Below, one piece after another: positions 1 to 4,950 of a stretch of 6,030 bases of DNA (its first letter is position 1; each line of letters starts with the position of its first letter). The translations under genes were made by a program, and so were the position numbers. The DNA comes from Spirochaetia bacterium (GTDB taxonomy: Bacteria > Spirochaetota > Spirochaetia > Treponematales > Breznakiellaceae), in NCBI GenBank assembly GCA_025997755.1, contig BNVA01000115.1, positions 1-6,030 on the forward strand, read 5' to 3'. The notes beneath the pieces are model-generated. The model was not told where the DNA came from, ran no database searches, and worked only from the letters and a program-made list of their open reading frames with translations.

Positions 1-261
1 AACCTTTCTAAAACATCCTACTTTCTCCAAAGCTTTTCTTGCTTCTGTTCCATTACCAACACCTTTATAATTTTCAAGAGTGGTTCCTTTATAACCCAAA
101 AACTTGTTTGGAGCAAACATATTTTCAGTTGGAAAATAATACCAATAAGAAAAAGAGCTAAAACGGTCAAAGGCAAAGTTTTGTTTATTCTTCGTTATTT
201 TTTTATATTGACGTAAATTTTCAAGTATTTCAGATATTGTCCTAACTTTTTGCGGGTTCAT
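1..261 (-). CDS. N-terminal part of an unrecognised protein, cut by the window edge
   Basis: An open frame of 87 codons starts with ATG at 261 and runs off the left edge with no stop. The start is well supported: AGGAGGT (269-275 on the plus strand, read in reverse) lies 7 nt upstream. The protein begins MNPQKVRTISEILENLRQYK and is basic and hydrophilic, with no signal peptide. Residues 39-58 are aromatic-rich (SYWYYFP followed by FAPNKFLGYKGTT), then come LENYKG and a GNGTEARKAL helix. The 'FAP-KF-GYK--T' pattern resembles the N-terminal region of some restriction or HNH-type endonucleases and their regulators as I remember them, but I cannot confirm a family, and any catalytic domain would lie outside the window. 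The gene is 86 bp downstream of the lipoprotein on the same strand. I see no terminator between them, so read-through is possible. Confidence 0.8.
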   Translation of the reverse strand, partial: MNPQKVRTISEILENLRQYKKITKNKQNFAFDRFSSFSYWYYFPTENMFAPNKFLGYKGTTLENYKGVGNGTEARKALEKVGCFRKV

Positions 262-347
262 ATTTTTTACCTCCTATGAATTTTTAATAACAAAACATAC
301 TAACCACTGCGGAGTTTTACATTTCCTAAAACCAGCCGCCAAATTAC

Positions 348-1769
348 CTATGGATAGATGCAGTATTCTGAAGAATAACCACCACCAGCCACAAACTTAC
401 CATCGCCATAGACAATGCAACTATTATTTTTCCCTACCATACCGTCAGTCCAATCTATACCGTTACTTGAATATGCTTTGTATGAATAAACTCCCACCGC
501 TACAAATTTACCACTTCCATAGACAATGTCATTGATGGTTGAGCCGAATGTAGTTGTCCCTTCTCCACGTCCAGCCGGTATTAAAGTCCAATCTATGCCG
601 TCGTTTGAGTATGCCATTTTGCCGGTATCGCCGACCGATACAAACTTGGCATTACTGCCTTCGCTGCCGTAGGTAATGCCATTGATGGTAGTAGTACCAA
701 AATTGCTTCTGTCCGCTCCTGTTCCCGCCGGTATTAAAGTCCAATCTATACCGTCGTTTGAATATGCTATTTTGCCGGCATCACCAACCGCAACAAACTT
801 GGCATTGCCGCCTTTGCCGCCGTAGGTAATGCCATTAATTCCGGTGCTGTCAAAGTTGGTTGTACCCGCTCCTGTTCCCGCCGGTATTAAAGTCCAATCT
901 ATGCCGTCGTTTGAGTATGCCATTTTGCCGGCATCGCCAACCGCCACAAACTTTGCATCGCCGCCTTCGCCGCCGTAGGTAATGCCATTAATTCCGGTTC
1001 TGTTAAAGTTAGTTGTACCCGCTCCCGTTCCATCCGGTATTAAAGTCCAATCTATGCCGTCGTTTGAGTATGCCATTTTACCGACGATTGGGTAACTGCC
1101 CTTGCCCTCATTGCCGACCGCCACAAACTTTGCATTGCCGCCTTCGCCGCCGTAGACTATACTTTTGGCATCAATTAGGGCATCTCCTGTTTCCAGCGGT
1201 ACTGTTGTCCAATCTATGCCGTTACGTGAGTATGCTTTCAAGTCCCTTCGAAGCATCACAAACCTGGCATTGCTGCCTTTTCCGCCGTAGGCAATACCTT
1301 CAAAATATCCTAAGTCGGCAGATGTAATTTCTGTCCACCATAGCGTATCATCTTCGACAGTTGCAGCCCCTTTATTGAATTGAATACCATAGAATTTCTT
1401 TGAACATCGAGAAAGAATATAATCAGCAGTAGAATCAGTATCACTAAACTCAATTTTTATATCATATATACCATTAGGGGTAAGTTTACTATTCGCCCTT
1501 GCGGTAGGAGTAGGATGAGCCGCAACCGAATTACCTTCGATCTTTACATATTCCCCACTCGGTGTACTGCCAATAATACCACTGGTGTTAGGCTTATAGA
1601 CACTAACGTGTAAGAATTTACCTGCTTTCCCCGGCAACCCTGTAACTGTAACGGTTAGTTCTGAAACCCCGCTATTATTACCGTCTTGGCTGCTTTTATT
1701 CAGGTCTTCGCATCCGGCAGCAAGCAGCCCGTACACCAGCAAAATACTGAATAGTTTTAACTTTTTCAT
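348..1769 (-). CDS. Repeat-containing lipoprotein, predicted seven-bladed propeller
   Basis: A 473-residue predicted lipoprotein. Residues 1-20 form a lipoprotein signal: a KKLK n-region, a hydrophobic core, and the lipobox LLAAGC with lipidated Cys20. It is relaxed compared with the E. coli consensus but acceptable for spirochaetes. Residues 21-36 are a polar Ser/Asn/Gly tether. Residues 37-140 form a beta-rich domain of unknown family ('LTVTVTGLPGKAGK'). Residues 144-473 hold seven repeats of the type YGG-G-NAKFVAVGD-GK-AYSNDGIDWT. GIDWT begins at 184, 238, 289, 340, 391 and 437, with WWT at 144-146 as an extra first strand. The seventh KFVAGG unit ends before its DWT strand, so the N-terminal WWT could close the ring. 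The start is ATG, with GGCAGG (1777-1782, reverse) 7 nt upstream. Function unknown; a surface or periplasmic binding role is likely. There are no catalytic motifs. Upstream lie the poly-G tract and a short frame that may control it. Confidence 0.93.
   Translation of the reverse strand: MKKLKLFSILLVYGLLAAGCEDLNKSSQDGNNSGVSELTVTVTGLPGKAGKFLHVSVYKPNTSGIIGSTPSGEYVKIEGNSVAAHPTPTARANSKLTPNGIYDIKIEFSDTDSTADYILSRCSKKFYGIQFNKGAATVEDDTLWWTEITSADLGYFEGIAYGGKGSNARFVMLRRDLKAYSRNGIDWTTVPLETGDALIDAKSIVYGGEGGNAKFVAVGNEGKGSYPIVGKMAYSNDGIDWTLIPDGTGAGTTNFNRTGINGITYGGEGGDAKFVAVGDAGKMAYSNDGIDWTLIPAGTGAGTTNFDSTGINGITYGGKGGNAKFVAVGDAGKIAYSNDGIDWTLIPAGTGADRSNFGTTTINGITYGSEGSNAKFVSVGDTGKMAYSNDGIDWTLIPAGRGEGTTTFGSTINDIVYGSGKFVAVGVYSYKAYSSNGIDWTDGMVGKNNSCIVYGDGKFVAGGGYSSEYCIYP
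577..1080 (-). repeat. 153-bp tandem repeats inside the lipoprotein gene
   Basis: The anchor ggtattaaagtccaatctat recurs at 577, 730, 883 and 1036, an exact 153-bp period (51 codons) with long identical stretches between copies. The units encode the repeated AKFVAVGDAGKMAYSNDG and GIDWTLIPAGTGAG segments. The fourth anchored unit leads into a copy with an eight-residue insertion (around residues 223-230), and the outer copies diverge further. Near-identity at the DNA level suggests recent duplication or ongoing homogenisation, so the repeat number could change by recombination or slippage without breaking the frame. Confidence 0.9.
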
Positions 1770-1854
1770 TCTAAAACCTGCCTTAAAGTAATTTTGTTTA
1801 CAGAAAAAAGTAACGAGAAAAAATTGATTATTTTTGTGTAAGCTGTTGGTTTAC

Positions 1855-1947
1855 TTAGATATTTTGCACAGTTTGCGGGGGGGGGGGGTGTGAAATTTCA
1901 TCGTGCAAAAACACGACTAGCTGCATTAAATGGGTGTTCGTCAGCAT
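1855..1947 (-). CDS. Short upstream reading frame crossing the homopolymer (30 residues)
   Basis: An ATG at 1947 is preceded by GGAGGAG (1950-1956, reverse) at short spacing and opens a frame beginning MLTNTHLMQLVVFLHDEISH. It enters the poly-C run (four prolines) and, with 12 C's as given, stops at TAA 1855-1857. An alternative start is the in-frame ATG at 1926. If the tract had 13 or 10 C's, the same start would stay open for about 60 codons to a TGA at 1766-1768 that overlaps the lipoprotein ATG (ATGA). It could be a leader peptide, an out-of-phase gene, or a chance frame behind a purine-rich stretch. The strong ribosome binding site and the overlapping stop favour the first two, but no protein family is recognised. 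Confidence 0.35.
   Translation of the reverse strand: MLTNTHLMQLVVFLHDEISHPPPPQTVQNI
1877..1888. repeat. Homopolymer tract of 12 G (plus) / 12 C (minus)
   Basis: Twelve uninterrupted G's on the plus strand, 107 bp upstream of the lipoprotein start. It is by far the longest homopolymer in the window. Tracts of this length are prone to slipped-strand mispairing, and poly-G tracts upstream of tpr genes in Treponema pallidum are known to vary in length and change transcription. Here the tract also lies within a short reading frame, so length could act on translation instead. Its exact length is an assembly-sensitive number. Confidence 0.92.
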
Positions 1948-1967
1948 AGCTCCTCCGTTCACTTATA

Positions 1968-1995
1968 AACATAACACATTATTTAAAAAAAGCAA
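1968..1995 (-). promoter_or_regulatory. Weak promoter candidate for the lipoprotein leader
   Basis: On the minus strand, TTGCTT (1990-1995) is followed after 16 bp by TATGTT (1968-1973). This is the best -35/-10 pair I find upstream of the short frame at 1947. TATAAG at 1962-1967 is an alternative -10, but it would put the transcription start on the ribosome binding site. The match to consensus is poor. The region is AT-rich and lies between the hairpin block and the start of the short frame, where a promoter would be expected. Confidence 0.25.
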
Positions 1996-2010
1996 ATCCC
2001 TGTCGGCAGA

Positions 2011-2081
2011 TGGGGGTAGCGTAGAAGCCCGCAGACGCGAAGCGTCGAGGACTTCGCAGCGAGGGGGGAGACTTACCCCCT
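2011..2081. repeat. GC-rich hairpin block between amidohydrolase and lipoprotein leader
   Basis: A 70-bp GC-rich block in AT-rich spacer with several nested inverted repeats. GGGGGTA (2012-2018) pairs with TACCCCC (2074-2080) across the whole block. GACGC (2034-2038) pairs with GCGTC (2042-2046) around GAA, and this contains GCGAAGC, known as an unusually stable DNA mini-hairpin. GCGAAG (2037-2042) can instead pair with CTTCGC (2052-2057). GGGGG (2064-2068) can pair with CCCCC (2076-2080) around a 7-nt loop. It starts 7 bp after the amidohydrolase stop. No T-tract follows on either strand, so a classical intrinsic terminator is doubtful; a dispersed REP-like repeat or an mRNA-end stabiliser fits better. 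Confidence 0.5.
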
Positions 2082-2087
2082 TATAAA

Positions 2088-2927
2088 TCACACATTAAGA
2101 AGCTGTGCCGCGTTGCTGCCTAGCAATAGTTTTTTTTCTTCTTCGCTTATACCGCTTTTGTCTATTTCGCTAAGATAACGGGCAATGGGAAGGAGCGGGT
2201 AATCGCTGCCGAAAAGTATTTTTTGCTGCAGTCCCAAGAGGCAGGCTGTTTTGTATACGCGGCTTTCGTATAACAAAGGCGAGGCGGCGCAGTCGTAGTA
2301 GACATTTGCAAACTTTTCTTTTAATTCTTTCATCATCTCGAAAAGGAAAATGCCGCCGCCCCAGTGAGCCAGAATGATTTTGAGTGTTGGGTTGTTTTCC
2401 ACAAATTGTTCAAGCTGCCTGAGCGTTGTGTTTGTTTTGCCCGGGTAGTAGTGTCCTACAGGTTCGTTTGCGTGTACCAGCACGGGAATATTCCGCTCCA
2501 GCGCGGCGGCTGTCCACGCCGAGGTTTCCTTTTTGTCTTCAATTTTTATACCTTGCCCTGTGGGGAATAATTCGCCGATACCACGTAAACCGGCATCATA
2601 ACACCGTGCAATCTCTTTTTCCGCCTCTTTTACGCCGGGCGGCATCGCAATAAAACCGGTAAGTTTTTGCGGAAACTCTTTTACTTTTTCTATAACATAA
2701 TCGTTGACAAAACGGCAAAGCCCGCCGTCCTTAAACGAAAATCCAAACACAACGGCTCTGTCAAAACCGGCGCTTTCAAGCTCTAAAACCACTTCCTCGG
2801 CGGCTGCGAATTTATTTTTAGGGCTTGACGAGATTAAGGCAAGGTAAGGCTCCCTTGCCGTATATTTTTCAAGGTTGTTGATTATTTCAGGCGGGGTTAC
2901 ATGAACGTGTATGTCGATTTTGCTCAT
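2088..2927 (-). CDS. Metal-dependent amidohydrolase, Amidohydrolase_2-type TIM barrel
   Basis: A complete 279-residue cytosolic enzyme without a signal peptide, of normal length for the family. The metal-binding HxH motif of strand 1 lies at the very N-terminus (IDIHVHV, H7 and H9). Further barrel-end ligands or catalytic residues are H152 in VLVHANEP, H188 in IILAHWGGG and D242 in FGSDYPLLP. GLRGIGEL (114-120) is also typical. These fit the Amidohydrolase_2 family, which hydrolyses or decarboxylates cyclic and carboxylated substrates using one or two divalent metals. The substrate cannot be read from the sequence. The start is fixed by the HxH motif right after it. No Shine-Dalgarno is visible; instead a promoter places the transcription start on the ATG. 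It ends just before the hairpin block and faces away from the toxin-antitoxin island. Confidence 0.92.
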   Translation of the reverse strand: MSKIDIHVHVTPPEIINNLEKYTAREPYLALISSSPKNKFAAAEEVVLELESAGFDRAVVFGFSFKDGGLCRFVNDYVIEKVKEFPQKLTGFIAMPPGVKEAEKEIARCYDAGLRGIGELFPTGQGIKIEDKKETSAWTAAALERNIPVLVHANEPVGHYYPGKTNTTLRQLEQFVENNPTLKIILAHWGGGIFLFEMMKELKEKFANVYYDCAASPLLYESRVYKTACLLGLQQKILFGSDYPLLPIARYLSEIDKSGISEEEKKLLLGSNAAQLLNV

Positions 2928-2933
2928 GCGGGA

Positions 2934-2963
2934 ATTCTACCAGGTTGTTATTTTTTTAATCAA
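2934..2963 (-). promoter_or_regulatory. Promoter for the amidohydrolase, predicted leaderless transcript
   Basis: On the minus strand, TTGATT (2958-2963) is followed after 18 bp by TAGAAT (2934-2939, five of six consensus bases). The usual start position seven bases below the -10 hexamer is 2927, the A of the amidohydrolase ATG. This agrees with the lack of a ribosome binding site before that ATG. Confidence 0.55.
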
Positions 2964-3115
2964 CGATGGGCGTGTTATTTCTGCCGATTAAACGGTTATT
3001 GTAACGCATAAGTCCCGAAGGTACTAAAATTGACGGATTAAGAGCCGCACTGTTCTACAGTAATTCCAAATTTGTGTCCACTCCGAAAAGTCTCGCTTCG
3101 CGTTAACAAAATGAA

Positions 3116-3144
3116 TTCCCAAAATACTGTAAACAGTGTATACT
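3116..3144 (+). promoter_or_regulatory. Promoter with palindromic operator candidate for the toxin-antitoxin island
   Basis: TTCCCA (3116-3121) and TATACT (3139-3144) are separated by exactly 17 bp and match the -35/-10 consensus at four and five of six bases. The spacer holds the inverted repeat ACTGT-AA-ACAGT (3126-3137). A palindrome between the two hexamers is where an autorepressor would bind, as MazE-type antitoxins and their toxin complexes do. The predicted start is near 3151, followed by TTGGAGG at 3157-3163 and the ATG at 3170 of the broken gene. Confidence 0.5.
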
Positions 3145-3169
3145 ATATATAAGATGTTGGAGGCATTTA

Positions 3170-3347
3170 ATGGCTAAAGAATGGGCGCCATCAAATAAAA
3201 ACTCTTGGAAGAAGCCCAGAAAAATGTTATGTTATCTGATTGGTATGGTGAAGATAAAAACAGATTTCCGTTAAGATCAATTTATTTCTTAGATGTTGAT
3301 ATGTAGAAGATTATTGGTTATCATCAGAAATTAAGGAAAAGAAAATT
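3170..3347 (+). pseudogene. Frameshifted gene remnant directly upstream of the antitoxin
   Basis: TTGGAGG (3157-3163) stands 6 nt before ATG 3170, a good initiation site, yet the first frame reads only MAKEWAPSNKNSW before losing protein-like character. From about 3208 the sense continues one frame back (EEAQKNVMLSDWYGEDKNRF, then PLRSIYFLDVD) up to a TAG at 3304. From 3303 it continues one more frame back as VEDYWLSSEIKEKKI, running straight into the antitoxin frame. Each jump equals the loss of one base near 3209-3211 and near 3300-3303. The stitched product, about 60 residues, is acidic and aromatic; I do not recognise it. It was either a separate small gene of the island or the original N-terminus of the antitoxin protein. 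Two sequencing errors are the main alternative. Confidence 0.6.
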
Positions 3348-3632
3348 ATGCAAGCAATAAAAGCGTATTATGAAGGAAGGGCATCAACAAGCGTAATAGC
3401 ATTGTATGATGGTCAGGTATTTATTCCAGAAGTACCAGTTAGTCTTGAAAAAAACAGACGTGTAACTTTGTCTTATTATGACGAATGTGAAAAAATTGTA
3501 ACACCATGCAGACTTACAGCAGCTCAAAAAGCAGAACAGGATAAACGAGATTTAGAATTAATCAATCGTAATGCCGACAAACTCAATGAAGAAGCTTTGG
3601 ACGTTTTGCAGTATCAGGTTGATTTCTTTTGA
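3348..3632 (+). CDS. Antitoxin of a MazEF-type toxin-antitoxin pair
   Basis: A 94-residue acidic cytosolic protein that should neutralise the toxin encoded next to it. Residues 14-44 ([20 protein letters not shown], then [10 protein letters not shown]) resemble the short beta-strand DNA-binding part of MazE-like or AbrB-like antitoxins. The charged helical tail (66-94, with [20 protein letters not shown]) is the pattern that wraps around MazF-family toxins. ATG 3348 has AAGGA (3333-3337) 10 nt upstream. However, the frame is open back to 3300, where it joins the remnant, so the original protein may have been longer. Its stop overlaps the toxin start by 4 bp (TTGA). It is presumably autoregulated through the palindrome at 3126-3137. 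Confidence 0.82.
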   Translation: MQAIKAYYEGRASTSVIALYDGQVFIPEVPVSLEKNRRVTLSYYDECEKIVTPCRLTAAQKAEQDKRDLELINRNADKLNEEALDVLQYQVDFF

Positions 3633-3967
3633 AACGCGGTGAATTATATCGTGTCTATAAAGGCGCAAAGCAAGATCCAAAAAGTTATCGTGTTTATGTT
3701 ATTGTTAGCAGACAAACACTAATTGATGCTAATTTCTCAACTGTAATTTGTGCACCTGTGTATACAAGTTATGATGGAATTGCAACTCAAGTTTATGTGG
3801 GTTCTGATGATGGGTTGAAACATGATTGTTCCATACATTGTGACGAGCTTATAAGTTTACCCAAAAAATTGTTGACCGATTATGTAGGAAAACTTAAAGA
3901 CGAGAAATTAGAAGCATTAAAAGGCAGTTTGCTCGCGGCATTAGAGCTTCAAGAAATTGAAAATTAA
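3629..3967 (+). CDS. MazF/PemK-family toxin, predicted endoribonuclease
   Basis: A 112-residue protein with the MazF/PemK layout. An N-terminal KRGELYRVY strand corresponds to 'kRGeiy.v'; Arg21 ([10 protein letters not shown]) stands in the position of the conserved 'RPvlvi' arginine; CAPVYTS with Thr46 sits at the usual catalytic Ser/Thr position; [13 protein letters not shown] matches 'GL..dS.i..dqi'; and the C-terminal helix is [20 protein letters not shown]. Family members cut single-stranded mRNA at short sequences and arrest growth until the antitoxin is restored. The proline usual after the conserved Arg is Val here, and there are three cysteines (41, 67, 71). The start is TTG at 3629, overlapping the antitoxin stop as TTGA, with only a weak AGG upstream. 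Translation is therefore probably coupled to the antitoxin and kept below it. No gene of the island follows. Confidence 0.88.
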   Translation: MKRGELYRVYKGAKQDPKSYRVYVIVSRQTLIDANFSTVICAPVYTSYDGIATQVYVGSDDGLKHDCSIHCDELISLPKKLLTDYVGKLKDEKLEALKGSLLAALELQEIEN

Positions 3968-4202
3968 AAATAGGTCGGTCGGGCTACACAAGCGGCATCC
4001 AATAGACGACATAACTTACCTTCCTTATTTCAAAACTATACCACAGGCGCACTGTCATAGAATGTCAGTGTGAAAATTACGAGAAGTTTTTATGATTTTT
4101 AGTCTATGGCTATATGCACACGGTAAAAGCCGCACTGCCCGCCTCTTTTGCCGCTCGAAGGATAACGGGCGGCATATAAAAGGCAATATTTTGATGGGGG
4201 TG
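3968..4202. other. Convergent intergenic spacer
   Basis: A 235-bp stretch between the toxin stop and the stop of the oppositely oriented P-loop protein. I find no open frame with a ribosome binding site, no tRNA-like fold and no clear intrinsic terminator. It holds one imperfect hairpin (4050-4070) and a GC-rich patch near 4128-4173 in which GCCGC (4150-4154) can pair with GCGGC (4169-4173) over a 14-nt loop, without a T-tract on either strand. Confidence 0.6.
4050..4070. repeat. Imperfect inverted repeat after the toxin gene
   Basis: CACTGTCAT (4050-4058) and ATGTCAGTG (4062-4070) form a 9-bp stem with one T-T mismatch and a 3-nt AGA loop. It lies 82 bp after the toxin stop. No immediate U-run follows, so it could be a weak terminator, an mRNA end protector or a DNA-binding site; the sequence does not decide between them. 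Confidence 0.45.
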
Positions 4203-4901
4203 CTATTCGAGTATCAACAAGGTTTTGGGATCGAGTTTTAGAGTTCCGCTGTCGGGATTATAAGTGTCGTGATCCTTAGCTACAATTAGCTCCGTCCAGC
4301 CCGGTTTAGGCTCAAGCGCTATTATAACATCCGCAATGTCCTCAAAGTTTTTCAAAATTGAAGGAATATGCCGCTTGTCAAAATCTTCCTGCTTGGCAAC
4401 GGAACAGCTATACCATATTGAAATCCCCAAACCTTTTGCGAATTCCTTTAAGGTAATTATACGCTCCCGCTTAGCTATCGAAAAATCAAAACCGTCTATG
4501 ATGATGGCATCGGTCTTGTACCCGCCGTCAATGATAATAGCCTTCAAGCTGCTGCGTATAACATCGCTGTTGACGCCTTCCTGATTAAAATTCATTAAAA
4601 TTCTGTTTTTAACCAATTCGTCTTTTATATCTTCTTCATTTTCAAGATTCTTTTTTTGCGTAAATTCATCAAATATATTTTCGTACCAGCTTAAAACATA
4701 GTCCGTATGCTGATTAAACGATATATGAATGATTTTTTTCCCCTGCAGGAGTTTGTCCATAGCTATTTGAACAATGACAGAGGTTTTTCCTATACCCTTT
4801 TGAGATGTAATAATGCCTATTTCACCCGCCGAAAGCGAGCCGCCTATTTTTTTTTCAAAAACCCGCACAGGGCTGCGTTTAATAAGATCATCTTTTACCA
4901 T
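4203..4901 (-). CDS. RecA/KaiC/DnaB-like P-loop protein with altered active site
   Basis: A complete 232-residue cytosolic protein with a RecA-like core. GGSLSAGEIGIITSQKGIGKTS (20-41) is the 'G.l..G....i....G.GKT' Walker A region with K39 and T40, but Ser33 replaces the usual first Gly/Ala. KTDAIIIDGFDFS (129-141) is Walker B with D136. Three further positions look non-canonical. ISFNQ (60-64) stands where KaiC has TFEE, RadA SGEE and DnaB SLEM, so the catalytic glutamate is replaced by Asn/Gln. The C-terminal 'KxR' finger region reads VAKDHD (207-212). It is about the size of a single KaiC or DnaB core, with no helicase N-domain or zinc finger. Function unknown; ATP binding with weak or no hydrolysis is possible. 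The ATG is backed by GAGGAAGGAG (4907-4916, reverse) at 5 nt. It lies 49 bp below the glycosidase on the same strand. Confidence 0.88.
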   Translation of the reverse strand: MVKDDLIKRSPVRVFEKKIGGSLSAGEIGIITSQKGIGKTSVIVQIAMDKLLQGKKIIHISFNQHTDYVLSWYENIFDEFTQKKNLENEEDIKDELVKNRILMNFNQEGVNSDVIRSSLKAIIIDGGYKTDAIIIDGFDFSIAKRERIITLKEFAKGLGISIWYSCSVAKQEDFDKRHIPSILKNFEDIADVIIALEPKPGWTELIVAKDHDTYNPDSGTLKLDPKTLLILE

Positions 4902-4919
4902 GTAAACTCCTTCCTCAAA

Positions 4920-4948
4920 AATATAACACAGCGGCGCTGGACGGTCTA
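4920..4948 (-). promoter_or_regulatory. Extended -10 promoter candidate before the P-loop gene
   Basis: On the minus strand, TAGACC (4943-4948) and TATATT (4920-4925) are 17 bp apart, with TGT directly before the -10, which makes an extended -10. The spacer includes the palindrome CAGCG-C-CGCTG (4929-4939). The start would fall near 4913, giving a leader of about 12 nt that keeps AGGAG. The element begins 2 bp after the glycosidase stop and would allow separate expression of the P-loop protein. Confidence 0.35.
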
Positions 4949-4950
4949 CC

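Noticed and set aside
350..535. Plus-strand open frame over the lipoprotein gene
   Set aside because: A shadow of the repeat gene on the other strand: composition rich in His, Asn and Tyr, no ribosome binding site, no family resemblance. The same applies to 1013-1327.
2064..2080. GGGGG-CCCCC hairpin as an intrinsic terminator for the amidohydrolase
   Set aside because: No T-tract follows the stem in the gene's direction, and the next bases are GC-rich.
2364..2653. Two plus-strand open frames across the amidohydrolase
   Set aside because: They lie wholly inside a well-supported minus-strand enzyme, overlap each other in different frames and have no protein-like motifs.
2035..3103. Inverted 10-bp match ACGCGAAGCG (2035-2044) and CGCTTCGCGT (3094-3103) around the amidohydrolase
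   Set aside because: Too short to claim terminal inverted repeats; no transposase, target duplication or longer flanking similarity.
3043..4137. Direct repeat AGCCGCACTG (3043-3052 and 4128-4137) flanking the toxin-antitoxin island
   Set aside because: It looks like a possible insertion footprint, but a shared 10-mer is expected many times by chance in 6 kb, and the ends do not match the island boundaries.
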